Shown piece by piece: positions 48,908-64,000 of a stretch of DNA of 64,000 nt (positions are counted from its first letter, which is position 1; each line of letters starts with the position of its first letter). The translations under genes and the position numbers were made by a program. The DNA comes from Grammothele lineata (Eukaryota; Basidiomycota; Agaricomycetes; Polyporales; Polyporaceae): assembly GCA_002150815.3 (NCBI GenBank), contig NDFF03000381.1, positions 62,001-126,000 of the forward strand, written 5' to 3'. The notes below the pieces were generated by a model. That model was not told where the DNA came from, ran no database searches, and saw only the letters and a program-made list of their open reading frames with translations.

Positions 48908-49477
48908 AGTACGGATATACCAAGCGTTCTGTAAGCCGCGTGTGAGCGCCGACCGTGATTGTGGTCGATGGGGGTTGTCCACAAGCCGTTGCGGACGCTG
49001 ACAGGGGTTCTTATACGCCTACAGGACCTTGGTCTGATTCCGAAGATCGTCGCCGGTGCGGAGTCAATCTCAAGCTTGTCTCACAAAACTCCGCTGACAG
49101 TGGGCGAGGGCCAAGTGTTCGAGCTTTACGAAAGGTCTGGCGCCGAAAGGGTGGACGTAGAGTGTCGGGCGTATCAGAGGGAGATGGAAGCCAGCGACGA
49201 GGCCGACAGCCCACGGACTGGCTCTCGGAGCGAGCCCCGCGCGTCGCCACCGAGCTGTCTCGAGTCCGCGGCGATAGGCGCCCGTGCGCGTGGGCAGGCG
49301 CGGGGCGGGCGGCAACCGCCTACCGCAACTCGGCGCCGCGGTGCGTGCGCGTATTCGGGGCCCCGGCACTGGTGGCAGCACAGTCGAGCCCCGCCGCGCC
49401 CAACGGCCTTCTCTGCTTCATCCAGACACCCTACTACTTGCCCGTAATACGCTCCCTTCCTACCCGCAGCGTCGCCC
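48908..49477. promoter_or_regulatory. Divergent promoter region of F-box gene and GEM1
   Basis: 570 GC-rich bases with long open frames on both strands that lack conserved domains. Confidence 0.4.
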
Positions 49478-52509
<3,032 letters not shown>

Positions 52510-52999
52510 TGCCCGGTGTGTTGTGGTTGTGGTCTGTCTGTGTTCTCGACGATCTCGACGTAATCGGACGGACTAGCTTTTTGCTTTGCATTCATTGCGC
52601 ACTGCATGCGTTCACACGGGGAAGGGTAGATTGCGGTGGAGGACGATCGACTCGAGGGTGCCGCGGACATTCACGACGGCGTATGTCATGACGGTGGCTT
52701 GTAACAGGTGAAAAGGGCGCGGATGGGGCCATCGGCTAGATCCGATAATCGACGTACGCACGGCGGGGGCGTGGCGTCAGTGTCTAGCGCCCAGGCAGTC
52801 ACATCGCCCCAGTGTGGCCTACAATAGTCCCCTCCCCACATCCTCCTCCTTCCTCTCTCTCCGCCTCCTTCTCTTGCTTACAGTACACGGATCCAATATC
52901 CGCGCTTCTTTATCACCCCACGCGTGCATTGACATCTCACGCGCCTCTCAGTAACGAACCTTTGAACGCTTCTTGAACGCCCAGGAACAACAGGCCATC
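52510..52999. other. Intergenic region between GEM1 and the vWA gene
   Basis: A CT-rich stretch at about 52830-52880 precedes the vWA start. No gene seen. Confidence 0.45.
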
Positions 53000-54763
53000 A
53001 TGGACGAAGACATGGACATGTCGGGGGCGACTGGGCTTCAGCCCGCGTTCGAACCCCAAATGCCTCCTCAGATCCTCGACGAGAACAGAAAGATGCTGTA
53101 TGTAAAGTCCCGTTGCCGCCGCCATCGTCGTTGGGTCACTACCCTTCCCCTGAGTCCGCGTTACAATCCCCGGCGCCCCGGCGGTTCATACTCGTACAAT
53201 GACTAATGCTCACTTTCCCGCAGTGACCTCGTCTTCGTGCAAGACTGTACAGGAAGTCAGGGAAGCTACATCGCGTCCGCGACGAAGAACATCGAGGAGA
53301 TCTGTAACCACATTTACGAGTCGGGCAAGCTCCAGGCCCGAGAAGACCTCCGCATCGGTCTCGTCGCGTACCGCGACCATCCGCCGCAAGATCATACATA
53401 TGTCACCAAGAACTTCGGTTTCTCGTCGGACATCTCGCAGGTCCACAAGGACCTCTCTAGCCTCTACGCGTCCGGTGGCGGAGACGGTCCCGAAGCGGTT
53501 ACAGCCGCACTTGCCGAGGCCCTCAACATGGACTGGCGGCCGACCGCGAGCAAGATGGTCGTGCTCATTGCAGATGCCCCGCCTCACGGCATCGGCGAGT
53601 ACGGAGATGGTAAACGACCTGTTCACTCCCCGGTCAGTCGATTGGCGGTGCTTGACTGGGCGCGTTAGGTTTCGACGACGGTTCCCCTGACGGGAACGAT
53701 CCGCTGCAACTGGCCCGTATGATGGCGAGCAGGGGAATCACCCTAGTATGTGTGCAGTCGAATCGAATGCCCTTCCTGCTTTCTGACGAACTGCAGTTCT
53801 TCGTTGCTTGCGAGCCCGCCCTGAGCGGCTACTCTGTGAGCCTTTGTCTCACCTCTAGCAACTCCGCTAATGGGATTGGACTGACGTGATTTTCAGTATG
53901 CAACAGATTTCTACCAGGCGATTGTGAACATTACATCCGGGCTCATGCTCCCGCTGACGACCGCAGACCTCCTGACGCATGCCATCGTCGGCAGTGTGCT
54001 CGAAAATCTCGACATGGAGCGCCTGGTGCGAGAAGTCGGTCAGGCAGTGTCCCAGCGGATATTGGGCAACAACGAGAGTGTGGACGATGTTGCTCGTGAA
54101 CTACACGAGCGGCTCCTCCTGCGGAATGAAAGCACGAAGAAGGTAGTGATCGAGAGCATCTACCGCGACTCTGAGGAGGCAAAGCACAATGTGAACGTGT
54201 ACATGCAGTCCAATAGCCTTGCAGATGCGCGGCCACACCTCAAGCGAGTGCGTGGTTTGTCATGTTTATTCCGAGGCTAGCGCTGACGTCCTGCGCAGGT
54301 TCCTGGAACGCGCTTCACTGACAAATACCTCCACGTCCGCATGGCTTCTTCGCGGAGCACTTACTACGGCTCGCCATACGCCCCTCGTGTTCCCGAACGG
54401 TCACCCACCAAGCCTTCTTCTCCTCCCTCTTCGCCGCCTCGCAAAGTTGTCACAGACTTTAAGGCCTTCGGCGCAGCACCCACCGCGAGTGTGTTCGGCA
54501 CCGCCGTCCAGTCGACGCCGTTCTCGCTCGCAGGAGGCAAGGCTGCGTTTGGTGGCATGCGCAGCAACGGCCGCTCTGCAGCGTTTGACGACGACGACGA
54601 TGACGATGACGACGACGGTCGCCAGAGGGTCGAGTTGCGGGAAGACTCGATCACGCTTGAGCAGGTGCGTCCCGATGTTATTTACCTTCGCGACGTGGTA
54701 CTCAAAATTCGGTAGGCCAAGCGCATCGCGATGCAGAGTGCCTGGAGAAGCACCCGGATGTGA
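53000..54763 (+). CDS. von Willebrand factor A domain protein
   Basis: Seven exons, 53000-53097, 53224-53609, 53669-53745, 53797-53835, 53897-54247, 54299-54664 and 54716-54763, give 454 residues. The vWA domain (about residues 31-230) starts [15 protein letters not shown], where DCTGS fits the metal-ion-dependent adhesion site pattern DxTxS. It continues through [12 protein letters not shown] and [16 protein letters not shown] helical region around [17 protein letters not shown] follows, then a Ser/Pro-rich linker and a run of ten Asp residues. No alpha-kinase domain was seen, although fungal relatives of this vWA type occur with one. Role unknown. Confidence 0.82.
54587..54616 (+). repeat. 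Asp-coding trinucleotide run in the vWA gene
   Basis: Ten consecutive GAC/GAT codons give a poly-Asp tract. Confidence 0.85.
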
Positions 54764-55402
54764 GCGGATACCTCTACACAACGTACGTCGATGGTCCTGG
54801 TGACAGGGTCTTGATTCTCCGTCCGTCTCTTTGAATTGTATGTTATCACTAGTACCGTCATGTATTTGTAACTCATACCACACCCAAGCCTGCTCGTTCT
54901 GGTTCTCGATCGGCTGTTTGACTCTTAGACGTTGGAAACTACTTGGATTCTTCGCTACTTCCTAATAGCCTGCCAACGTCTGCTTAGTATGTTCATGCAT
55001 TCTCCTCGCGCATCATCTTCGTACCATCGCATGCACACACAGGACCATCGTTCATAACCCCTCGTTGCCGAACTCCAGTTCAATCCACCCTGTAGCTTGC
55101 ACTGTTTCCTGTTATCTAAGACCTTGACCTCTCCCGTCCCGAAAGTAGTATCCCCTCACCGTAGTACCTGTACGATCAGTATGCCCCTTCACTCGTTCTC
55201 CATAGTACTCGCAAATATCACTACACACTGCTCAATGTACGAATAGAACTCCATCAGGAGTAATGTATAGACCGTGTACAGACTTTGCTTTGGACTTTGA
55301 CTTGTACTCATCGTGCTACACGTTCACGTGTTATTGGCAGTCGTGAAAAACACGGCTGGTGATAGCAAACACACAGGCTATATGGGCTATATGTAGAGCT
55401 GA
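54764..55402. other. Convergent 3' region
   Basis: Between the vWA gene and the GPATCH4-like gene, which end towards each other. No gene seen. Confidence 0.5.
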
Positions 55403-56594
55403 TCATGCATGTTTGGTCCTTTTGGGTTTCTTCGCCGAAGGAGGGTCGTCGGATGGGTCTCGAGTGAGTTTTGATTTGGCTGCACCCTCCACCGCTCTCG
55501 GCGGATCATGCCCTTCCTCTTCAGAGCCCGGCTCCGCCGCATCCTTCGCCGCTCGTTCCGCTCTCCGTTTCCGCCTCGCCTCTTTACGTGCTCGCTTTTC
55601 TGCCTTCTGCCTCTTCCGCTCCGCCTTTTCCGCCTTCCGCAAGGCACGCTCGTCCGCTAGTCCAACTCCTGGCTGAAGCTCATCCCCGCATGGCTCCGCG
55701 GCCTCCTCGTCGGAGTTCTCTGAGGCCCGCTCTTTGCCCTTGGAAGTCGATCGGGGCCTATCTTTCCTGTCCTTTTTCGACCTCTCCTTCTGCGCCACTC
55801 TCTCCTTTTCCTTAGCCTCCAACTTCCGCCGCCGTTTCCGCTCAGCCCTGTCCGCGTCCGCGTCTCCGCCCGCCTTCCGCTTCTTGCTCTTCTTCTTTCC
55901 TTCTTTCTCCCTTGCCTCCTCGTCGGACTTGCTTGATGAATCGTCTGCAGATGACGGGCCCGCAACGGGACCAGTCTCCTCAGGATTCCCGTTATCGGGC
56001 TCTTCGTTCGTAAGGATCGGCCCGCGATAGAACTGCGCGTAGAGCATCCGTCGCGCGGCCTGCTGCTTCGCTGCGGCCATGATACTTAGGCGTGGCTGAC
56101 CGCTGCTGGATTCGGAGGGCGTCGTCGTGCCCGAGTCGGCGGGCGTGCCGCCGAGCGGACGGCGGTTGGAGATGATACCCGTGGTGGTGCGTTTGAGTGC
56201 GCTGCTTCCGCCCCCGGGTGTCGCGGATCCGCTGCTGGAATGTTCGTCGTCCTATTGAAACAGGGAAATGTGAGCGGTGCCGTGAAGAAGGGGGGGGATA
56301 TCGCAACTCACGGAGGATTCGCCGTCCGAATTGTGCACTTTGATCTGGATGCTGACCGAGGCAGCCTGGAAGACGCTACAGAATAGATGTACATCTAAAC
56401 GTAGATCCAAAGTATGTTGTATTAACTACTCACTGGTCCCAGAAGGGGAACGCCTCGTCGCGATCCTTGCCAATTCCTGCAAGCGTTTTCTTCTGGGTCA
56501 CTGTGATGGGCTTCGAGATCGCTCCATGGCGAAGGCCGCTGCCTTTGCCCGACCAGCCCTGAGAGACAAGATGCGCATGTCCGTCGAGGGGCAT
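55403..56594 (-). CDS. G-patch domain protein (GPATCH4/TMA23-like)
   Basis: Likely nucleolar RNA-processing cofactor. Exons in gene order: 56434-56594, 56312-56375 and 55403-56251, giving 357 residues. The G-patch lies at the extreme N-terminus: HLVSQGWSGKGSGLRHGAIS, then QKKTLAGIGKDRDEAFPFWD, which is the GPATCH4-type sequence. The C-terminal half is highly charged, with many Lys/Arg clusters (KKKSKKRK, RKRRRKLEAKEKERV) that fit a nucleolar signal. The start was chosen at MPLDGHAH, which begins the domain. Divergent from the borealin-like gene with 217 bases between starts. Confidence 0.85.
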
Positions 56595-56811
56595 CGCGAA
56601 GAACGAGAGCTGGTCAACCTCGCGCTGTGGAGCAGTATACGTGAGGACCAAGTTCTTCGAGTCCGGGGAAGAAAAGTAGACGGGCCCACGTGACCCAGAC
56701 GCGCGTAAACGGCGCGGTGGCTGAGCGCGGTGCATCGCGTTCCCCGTTCAACAACCATCTCCGCCACCTCCTCAAGACCCGTCTCCCCGCCCTCCCTCTC
56801 CCTTCTCGAAG

Positions 56812-58221
56812 ATGTCGGGATCAAGAACACGCAAATTTAGCGGCGAGGAGAAAGCCCAGCTCCTCGCGAACCTCGACCTCGAAGGTCAGTAACAGCTCTC
56901 CCGTACGCCGAGAGAGAACCCCCACCGACCTCGTAGCGCTCTGGGCTTCTTCAATCCACTAGTGGCGCACAAGACGCGCCAGTTCGAGGACTGGCTCGCG
57001 GATACGCTCGAGAACTTCCGGAGACATCAGGAAGGCCTCATCTCGCGCATGCCGCGCATCGTTCGCAACGTCACTATGCGCGAGTTTGCCAAGTACAACG
57101 GCGATGTCCAGGCAGCTGTCAAGGGTCTCAGTCGAGAGTTGCTTGGATCGGAAGACGCAACGATAGACCTGGGCACGCGCAAGCGGAAGTGGGTGGAGAG
57201 TCAGGAAACGGAAGACAAGGCGGCCAAAGGGCACGAGGTCGAGTCGTCCCGGGGGATCAAGAACGGTACGCGGGACTTGCAGCGCGACCGATGGATCATT
57301 GTTGACTTGCTATCATAGCTCGTACGATCGCCGCGACACCAAAGAAGAAGCAGGGTTCCGTACCTCCACCTGCTCCTGGTACTGCGCAGAAGTCACGATT
57401 ACCCATTACCAAGACCCCCGCCAAGGTATGTCCTTTAGTGTATCGGCGCTCTACTTCAATGGATGTTGAGTGTGTTGTAGGCTCGCAATGTCTCACGAAT
57501 ACCATCCGGAGCGGTGTCACCAAGCCCTCAAAAGGGGCCCGGCAAACCTCTCGCTTTCCCGCGCACTCCGTCTCGGTTTGGTTCCCCGGTCAAGTCGCAA
57601 CCAGCACGAAACGGCGTTCGTGTACCCTCATCGTCCACCTTCAATCCCGCCCTTCCATCAGAAGCCTCACATCCTCGGTGGCCACGCAAGAACGAGCATA
57701 TGCTCAGTGTGAACGGCTCCCCGTTAGCCAATCCCTATGAGCTCGACCTCAACAACTGGTTCAAGGCTGTCATCAACGGCGATGTTGGAGAGGACAAGCG
57801 TGCTAGGCCAGCAGGTATCGCTGCGGCGAGGACTCTAAAGAAGCAGCGCAGCATCGTCATCCGCTCCGCTTCATCATCCTCCCAGCCCGGCGCGTCGTCC
57901 TCACATGGCAGCCATTCACGCTCGACCTCACAAGCGAGCACCCTCGTTTCGTCGCAGTCGGACTCGCAGCAAGCGGACAAGCGTAAAGGCAGCGGCGCGA
58001 GTGAGCGCACGCTTGATGATCCTTTCGCTGCGCCTCCAGCCTTCTCTGCGCTCGTGTCGGTACAGACAAAGGATGGGCATGTGCTCGAGTTCAACCCGCT
58101 GCAGACATCGCCAGAGGAACTCGATGCGCTGGAGGGTATCACGGACAGCGCGAAGAAACAAGCGAAAGAGGACATGGCGCGGATGGTGCAGCTCGCAGTG
58201 GAGCGGTGGAAGCTCAGCTAG
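56812..58221 (+). CDS. Borealin/Nbl1-like chromosomal passenger protein
   Basis: Probable subunit of the Aurora kinase chromosomal passenger complex. Exons: 56812-56884, 56963-57265, 57319-57425 and 57481-58221, giving 407 residues. The N-terminal Nbl1/borealin helix reads RKFSGEEKAQLLANLDLEVA, then TRQFEDWLADTLENFRRHQE, RMPRIVRNVTMREF and YNGDVQAAVKGL. The rest is basic and Ser/Pro-rich, then FSALVSVQTKDGHVLEFNP, a conserved C-terminal block of fungal borealins. Length exceeds yeast Nbl1 and is closer to animal borealin. Confidence 0.82.
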
Positions 58222-58696
58222 TCCTGAGTTGGACGGTTTCGACTTTCTTTCTTGTGTCATACGGACTATCGCACTGGGTCCATTGCTTATACCTGCATCT
58301 TACAGTACATCACCCTCACGTCTGGTCACGAATCTCCACACATTCGCTCATTTCTTGTCACGCACGCATGTAGAGTATGCCGAACGGTGTATCAATATAC
58401 GCGTGCTCTTCGCCAGCACAACTAATGGCTAAACATGGTAGCTCAATGCAATAGCTCGACGAACGCCGCGCGACAAGTTGTATCGTCGCGATTTCGGAGC
58501 TTCACCAGCAACCTAGACCCGTTGTGTAACCTGTGGTAGTTATATTCAGAGAGTGCGCGAGGCAGGATTGCGGACAGCTCACCTTTGAGCCTGTTTGCAA
58601 AGTTCAAGGTACTGCGAGAATGCGATTGCCCCTACAGCGTGCCCCACCCCTAGGGATAGAGAAAAACTTCCGGTCGTTACGTAGCCAATAATATCG
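58222..58696. other. Convergent 3' region of borealin and POP1
   Basis: 475 bases with no gene seen. Confidence 0.5.
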
Positions 58697-61615
58697 TCAG
58701 ACGAGGGAGAAACTTGGGAAAGCTTCCAGACGTATGTCAGATACCGCGCTTTCACGTTCGAGCACGACTCTCACACGCACCTCAGTCTCGTCCAGCCCAT
58801 CCATCGCACCAACAACCCCGCGCTTCCTGATAGCCTCCGCTCTCCCCCACATCTGTGCCTCCTCATCATTCACGCGATATATCATTGCCATGTCATCCGG
58901 GCACCCCCGTGAGGAGAGCGCAATGCTGACCTGCACGAGCGCACCACGCATGAGGTCTTCCGCTCGAACTCCCACTCCCAACGGATCGAGTCGCCGCTTC
59001 GCCCGTGCTTGGTTGACGTGGACAAGAAGTCCCGCCGAAGGGTTCAGCATCGATGCAACGGAAGTAACAAGCGCGGGCACGTCCGGTCCTTGCAGGAGCC
59101 AAGGCTGGCCCTTACCACCCGCCTCGCCCACGCCCACGCCCGGGGGCACACCAGCAGGAGACTCTGGCGCACGCTGGGTGTCGACAAAGTCCTCTAGTTC
59201 CTCCGCAACAGGTGGGTCCTCAAGTCCAAGTACGACGCTCCAATCGGGCTGCCACGGGCTGCGGGTGCCAAGCGCATCGTAGCTCGGTCGCTTTGCGGGA
59301 GGACGACGGTCCCATGCGGCGCGCTCTTCGTCTGCGCGGTCGTCTGCGTAGTCCGCATATGCGTCCGTGGTCGGGAAGTCGCGCGGGAAGTAAGCAGTGC
59401 CTGCCTCAAAAGCCTGCGTCTGGCGCTCGCGCTGCCCGCCGGTGCGGGAGCCAGTGTAGGTGAGCGAGGAGAAGAAGGGCATACCCCAGCCTTGGGGTAC
59501 AATAAGCGTCCAGCCGTGCAGGGAAGTCGTGGTGGTGAGCCGAGGGGCCTCGGTTTCCGAGGACTGGGCAGGGGGCTCAATGGAACGCTGTATAAGCAGG
59601 ACAGGGATACGGTCATCGTTACGCTCGGACTTGAGCATCGTGCCGGGTACGAGATTCTACACTCAAGGTCAACAAGGCAGAACAACGGCGAGGCGTGATG
59701 TTCACTCACTTTTGACCGCCGCCCATCGATGTCTTTCTTCTGGTATCGTGGTTTACGCAATGCCAGCCGGGTTTGTTCATTCCATATCTGGCATTGAGCA
59801 ACCGCAGCGCTTGGGAACACAGTTGAACCTGCGGATAGATTCGTCCCCTCTTCGATCTCAAGTTTTGCGTTCTTGGGCGGGAAACTGCGGTGCAGCGTGA
59901 GCAACGACACCAATGGAATAGCATGACACCGACCTAAGACGTGGGTCATGGACGGTGAATCCGATTACCATGCCCCTAGGCACCGAACCCGCTGACTGTA
60001 TACGGTGCAGCGTATCCCAGAACTGCACGAGGGTGAGCAAGCAACGCTATCTGGCACAGAGCGAGCAGTACCTTCTTGAAGTCCGCTCGTTGATCCTCCA
60101 CGGGCTTCAATGCGCCCTTGATGACTTGACTAGCTTTCGGGCCAACGATTTCGAAAATGTTGAAGTGTTCCCTCAGATCGGCGATCTCAACTTCAGCTTT
60201 GCGCCCGGCTTGCTTGGCACCATCCAGCGCAAACGAGGCGGCCAAACGAAGCGCTTCGTGCGCCTCCTCCGTAATGCACGGGTGTACTCGGACCCAGACA
60301 ATTCGGGTGCGGTGCTGAGGATCCGTCAGTTGCTCGGCTGCCGCTCTCTCTTTTCCCTTGCCCTTGCTTCCGTTCCCCCGAGAGATGGCAGGTGGCTGAG
60401 CGACGCCAGGTTGAGGCTCTGCTTGCCACAGTACTGTCATAGGCCCAATGAGGTTGAACGGATACTTGTTGTATCCGTAGAGATACGTTTCCATGGTGCG
60501 TGCGCCTGTCAAGAATCTTCTGTATTGTCAATATCCTTGTGGCTGTCCATGCAGCGTCACGCGTACCTTTTCGCACCGGGGCTAACTCCCTGGCAGTCAC
60601 AACAGCTATCCAACACAGCACGGAGGATATCTTCGGGTCCCTTGAGCTCAACCGTGGCGAAGTATGACGCGTCATGCAGAATAGAATCGTGAACGGACGC
60701 TCTGTGTGATGGTCGAAACGACTTCTCCGTCGGAGTAGTAGCCTGCAGTAGGACGGGTGATTAGCGAGTGGGCAATGTTACAGACAATGTATCACTGACA
60801 AGTCGATAACCCCACATGTTCTCCATGCGCATGCGTTTTGAATGCCATATGTGCGTCTCCAGCCACGTTTTGTCCTCTAAATGGTTTACGGTCAGGCCGA
60901 TGCCCTCAGAGTGATCGACAACAACCTACTCTGTCGTCTGAGTAAATCAGGAGTGCGCTTGATCCTCTTTAGTTTTCCAAGCTTTGGGTTATTGCGGCCC
61001 AATGCTTTCCTTCGCGACGGGTCCATCTGGGCATCGCCTTGCGGCTCAATACTAGAGATACCCAGTTTGATAGAGTGGGACGTACCTCGGCGAGAGCCTT
61101 GTCCCTCAGTTTCAACGGGACGCGACGAACGTCATGGCTGGCGGCGCGACGGCGCAAATGCCGAGGAAGTTGCTGCCATGCTCGCTGTGTGGCGTTGGAA
61201 CTGACAACATAATGAAGGAGGTGTTACATGCGCGATGGAGAGAAACGTACCGAGCACTTTGCATGGCTTCTTGCATAGCGTTGATCTCGAATGCTCTTGC
61301 CTATAACGCACGCTCCATAGTCTGTGCTTGCGCCACACGTGCCGACTCACCTCTGCAAATCGTTCCACGTCCACTGCGCCAGGCATCCCCTTCATGCCTT
61401 GGTGAAGCATTTAGTTAGCTTCTAATCGCCCGTCCTAGAGAGTACGGCTTACTGTCAAACCTAACAGCTTTAGGTGGGCCAGCTTCAACATTCCCAGACG
61501 AATTGGAAGGACCCGCTTCTTGCTGCACTGCGATCGTACGAGCGATGATGGTCTTCTGTTTCTTCCGCTCGCGACCGGAGGGTTCTTCTGAAGGGCTCGG
61601 TCGTTTTGGAGGCAT
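58697..61615 (-). CDS. POP1: RNase P/MRP subunit POP1
   Basis: Largest protein subunit of the RNase P and RNase MRP ribonucleoproteins, which process tRNA and rRNA precursors in the nucleus. Multi-exon on the minus strand. The N-terminus is basic (RERKKQKT), then MPGAVDVERFAE, ARAFEINAMQEAM and LPRHLRRRAASHDVRRVPLK, the POP1 N-terminal box. It continues with LGRNNPKLGKLKRIKRTPDLL, TWLETHIWHSKRMRMENMWG and the ARTMETYLYGYNKYPFN block. The POPLD domain is seen as LHGWTLIVPQGWGMPFFSSL, then TYTGSRTGGQRERQTQAFEA. The C-terminus ends LEAFPSFSLV. The start is the ATG of MPPKRPSP. Head to head with the mitochondrial protein gene (191 bases). Some central exon edges were not resolved. Confidence 0.92.
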
Positions 61616-61806
61616 ATTTGTCTCACTTCGCGTAAAAGAAAAAGGAGATTACACGGAATATGAGGACCAGGCTGAGTTGAAGACGTCGGTGGCTGCAGCA
61701 AAACGCGAGCCCGCCCGCGCCGGGATTCCGGATCGGGGAGACGCGACGCGCCGGGAGCGCGTTGGGGCACGCGGCAACACGGGCTCGCCCGCTCACCACC
61801 ACCACT

Positions 61807-62568
61807 ATGGCCTCCCGCCTCGCCTCGCGCCCTTTCCGCTCCGTCGTTCGGACACGGTCTCCGAGCGTTGGTGCTCGTTTGCTCTCTACCACGCGGGTCG
61901 TGCGCCAGGAAGGGGCGGCGCCCAACCTGGGCTCGGTCCCCCCGGCCAAGAAGCCTGTCGGGGCGTTCCGCGGAGGGTACGTGTGTTACGGTGTATGTTC
62001 ATATGGGCAAACTCTTATAGATGTTGTTTGAATCGTAGAATTGTTGGTTTCTTGTTCGGATTCTCTCTGGCATCATCGTTCGCCGCGTACCACCTGCTTG
62101 AAGAGTACAAGATCGCCTCCGCGGCATTGCAGGCAAGCGTGGAGGAACTGCAGGCGAGCACACAGAAGGTATGCCATGACAGAAGCCGTACATGGCGTCG
62201 CGTACGTTTACCCGTCTAAATAGGTCTCCGCCCATGTCCGTCGGATCGAGGCTGTAGAGAAGGAACTGAAGGCACTCAGCGAGTCCTCCGCGACCAAGGA
62301 GGACATCTCTCGCGTACGTGGTGAGATGAAGAAGTTGTACGATGGGCTCCATGTCGGTGCGTGCAACCCCCACTTCGTATGCGTCAAGTCCGCCGAGCGT
62401 CCTTCTCACCAACAGAATTTCTCGACCTTCGTGCACACGTATGGGGCATCCGTGAGTACCCATTTATATTCACAAGATGAGGCTTTGGCTCACTCGTTAC
62501 CACGTCACTCAGAGCAAGACTTGCATTCTCTATCTAAAAAGGAAGCGTCTACTGTTCGTGTTGTTTAG
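61807..62568 (+). CDS. Small mitochondrial membrane protein, conserved in fungi
   Basis: Name not recognised. Exons: 61807-61976, 62039-62168, 62224-62356, 62416-62451 and 62513-62568, giving 174 residues. The N-terminus is an Arg/Ser-rich mitochondrial presequence (MASRLASRPFRSVVRTRS). One membrane segment follows in IVGFLFGFSLASSFAAYHLL, then a long coiled-coil-like helix (VEELQASTQKVSAHVRRIEA, then VEKELKALSES) ending VEFLDLRTHVWGIQQDLH. The last acceptor was chosen because it gives the WGIQQDLH continuation; another acceptor 55 bases later would shorten the C-terminus. Confidence 0.72.
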
Positions 62569-63552
62569 ATACCCAGATATAGAGCGGTTCTACGACTTTC
62601 CATCGGTATGCTGGCGTAAACTTGGTGCGTTTACACTGTGAATAGGTTCGTACACCAGTGAGTTCTAGATCTTTGGATGAGGAACCCGAAGCACTTGTCC
62701 ATTTCTGAGCGTCGGACACTGAACACGATGCCTTCGGGCGGTTGGAGCGGGCGCTGCCGGACGCTACTAAGTTACAGCGCAAATTGTGTCTACCGTTGTC
62801 AACCGCGCGGGCCCGTACGTGTATGCGGTGGCGTACTGTATGGTCTTCTGTGCGGTGAAAGCGGGCTTTTCGAGCTTCCTTCGGACTATTGCGGGGAGAG
62901 GGCGGAGGGAGTCGGAATCTGTCGTACTGCCGGCAGATCAAGGCCATATCGTGCGAGCAGGTGCGAGCAGTGTGCGAGCCAGGATCCCACATGGGCGTTC
63001 CTGATATAATGAGCTGTCAGGAACTGAGTCCTCGAACAGGCAAAAAGAGTGCCTCGGCACGGGCGGGCCGTCGGATATTGCGAGGATGAGTTCCCGGAAA
63101 AGGAAAATAACTTGGGTCATTTGATAGGAGTTGCCAAGATGAGCAGAAACCAGGACAACGTCAGACGTTTGGATGTTCTGAGCGGAAGAACGGCACCTCG
63201 GAGGCCCTTTCGACCCATCGCCGGATCCTTTGGTCGTGCGTCGCACACATGGCAACGTGCCGTCGTCCCCGGACCGAGGCCTTGAGCATCACAAGTGCCG
63301 ACCTTGATCCGTCGGCCAGGCATCAGGCTATAAAGTCCCCCATGTTCACGAGGAATGTTCCTCATTCCCTCCTCATTACCAGCCAAGACAGGGTCTTGAC
63401 CTTCTCTTCGAGTTCTTCTTTTCTTCGTAAGTGGCATATGCGACCTTTCGACAAGTCCGTCTTTTTGATCATGTTTCTTTAGGTCGCTGGCGTCTCTCCT
63501 TTAGTCGATACAACCTACACCGGTCCTAGGCACCGCACACATCATTTTCATC
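62569..63552. other. Intergenic region before the last gene
   Basis: About 1 kb. TATAAAG at 63329-63335 lies about 220 bases before the next start codon and may be its core promoter element. No gene seen. Confidence 0.45.
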
Positions 63553-64000
63553 ATGGTCTTCGTCAAGTCTTTCCTCCTTTTCTCTCTCGTCTCGCTGGCC
63601 GCTGCTGCCCCCGTCCGCCGTGAAGTTCCTCAGGAGCACTCTCATGAAGATATCCTCCGCAAGGTCCGCACGACCTTACAGCTCAACAACCCCGCTGGCA
63701 TCACGGATCCCGTCTTCGCCCTCCTCGGCGATGCTGCTGCGAAGGCTGGGGCTGGTAGCATTACCGTGCGTCTTTCGCTCTATCCATCGTATATACACAG
63801 CCGTGTTCAAATACGTCTTCTAGAACCTTGCCTGCTTGCAGCAGGCTGTCGCCGACCAGGCGTTCACGAACGCCAAGGCGGCAGGCGACACTGATGGTAT
63901 GATCAACGCGCTCAAGTTCCGCGCTGTCGAACGCAACACGGGCGGCGTCGGCGTACAGTCCGCGCTCTGCACGGAGACCCCCGTCAACCCCGAAGTCGCA
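63553..64000 (+). CDS. Small secreted protein, truncated by the window end
   Basis: Two exons are visible, 63553-63765 and 63824-64000. A clear signal peptide (MVFVKSFLLFSLVSLAAAAP) is followed by RREVPQEHSHEDIL, probably a pro-region with a dibasic site, and by NLACLQQAVADQAFTNAKAA. At least two cysteines appear in the visible part. Unnamed family of basidiomycete secreted proteins; the C-terminal part lies outside the window. Confidence 0.75.

Overview
The window looks like nuclear DNA of a filamentous basidiomycete, most likely an Agaricomycete. Genes carry many short introns of about 50-65 bases with GT/AG ends, and lineage-typical families are present: a DUF6534 membrane protein, trichodiene-synthase-like sesquiterpene synthases and a fungal microsomal P450. 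Next to them sit conserved eukaryotic housekeeping genes. All gene models were spliced by hand from the sequence. Where a total exon length is given, it is a whole number of codons. No rRNA, tRNA, CRISPR array or intact transposon was recognised.

Layout. 0-7 kb: a cytochrome P450 flanked by two diverged direct-repeat copies, then sesquiterpene synthase 1 (STS1). 7-16.6 kb: PIG-U and the CTK2-like cyclin from one short divergent promoter, then a large SH3/RasGEF protein. 17.4-18.6 kb: sesquiterpene synthase 2 (STS2) on the minus strand with the same exon structure as STS1. 18.6-21.8 kb: gene-poor. 21.8-33 kb: DUF6534 membrane protein, CDC123, a secreted ExeM/NucH-like nuclease and a cysteine-rich P1B metal ATPase. 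33-40.6 kb: gene-poor, GC-rich, with one single-pass membrane protein. 40.6-46.9 kb: tandem DUF952 genes, a mitochondrial carrier, a DUF427 protein and an ERG26-like sterol dehydrogenase. 47-62.6 kb: dense housekeeping block with F-box/WD40 protein, Miro GTPase (GEM1), vWA protein, GPATCH4-like protein, borealin-like protein, POP1 and a small mitochondrial protein. The window ends inside a small secreted protein gene.

Working together: the P450 and the two terpene synthases could form a small split sesquiterpenoid locus interrupted by housekeeping genes; this is inference. Several housekeeping genes sit in tight head-to-head pairs (PIG-U/CTK2, GPATCH4/borealin, POP1/mitochondrial protein). 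A recurring feature is the micro-exon: 6 nt in both terpene synthases, 14 nt in the P450, 10-18 nt in the DUF6534 gene and 21 nt in the DUF427 gene. ORF-only annotation would miss or break these genes.
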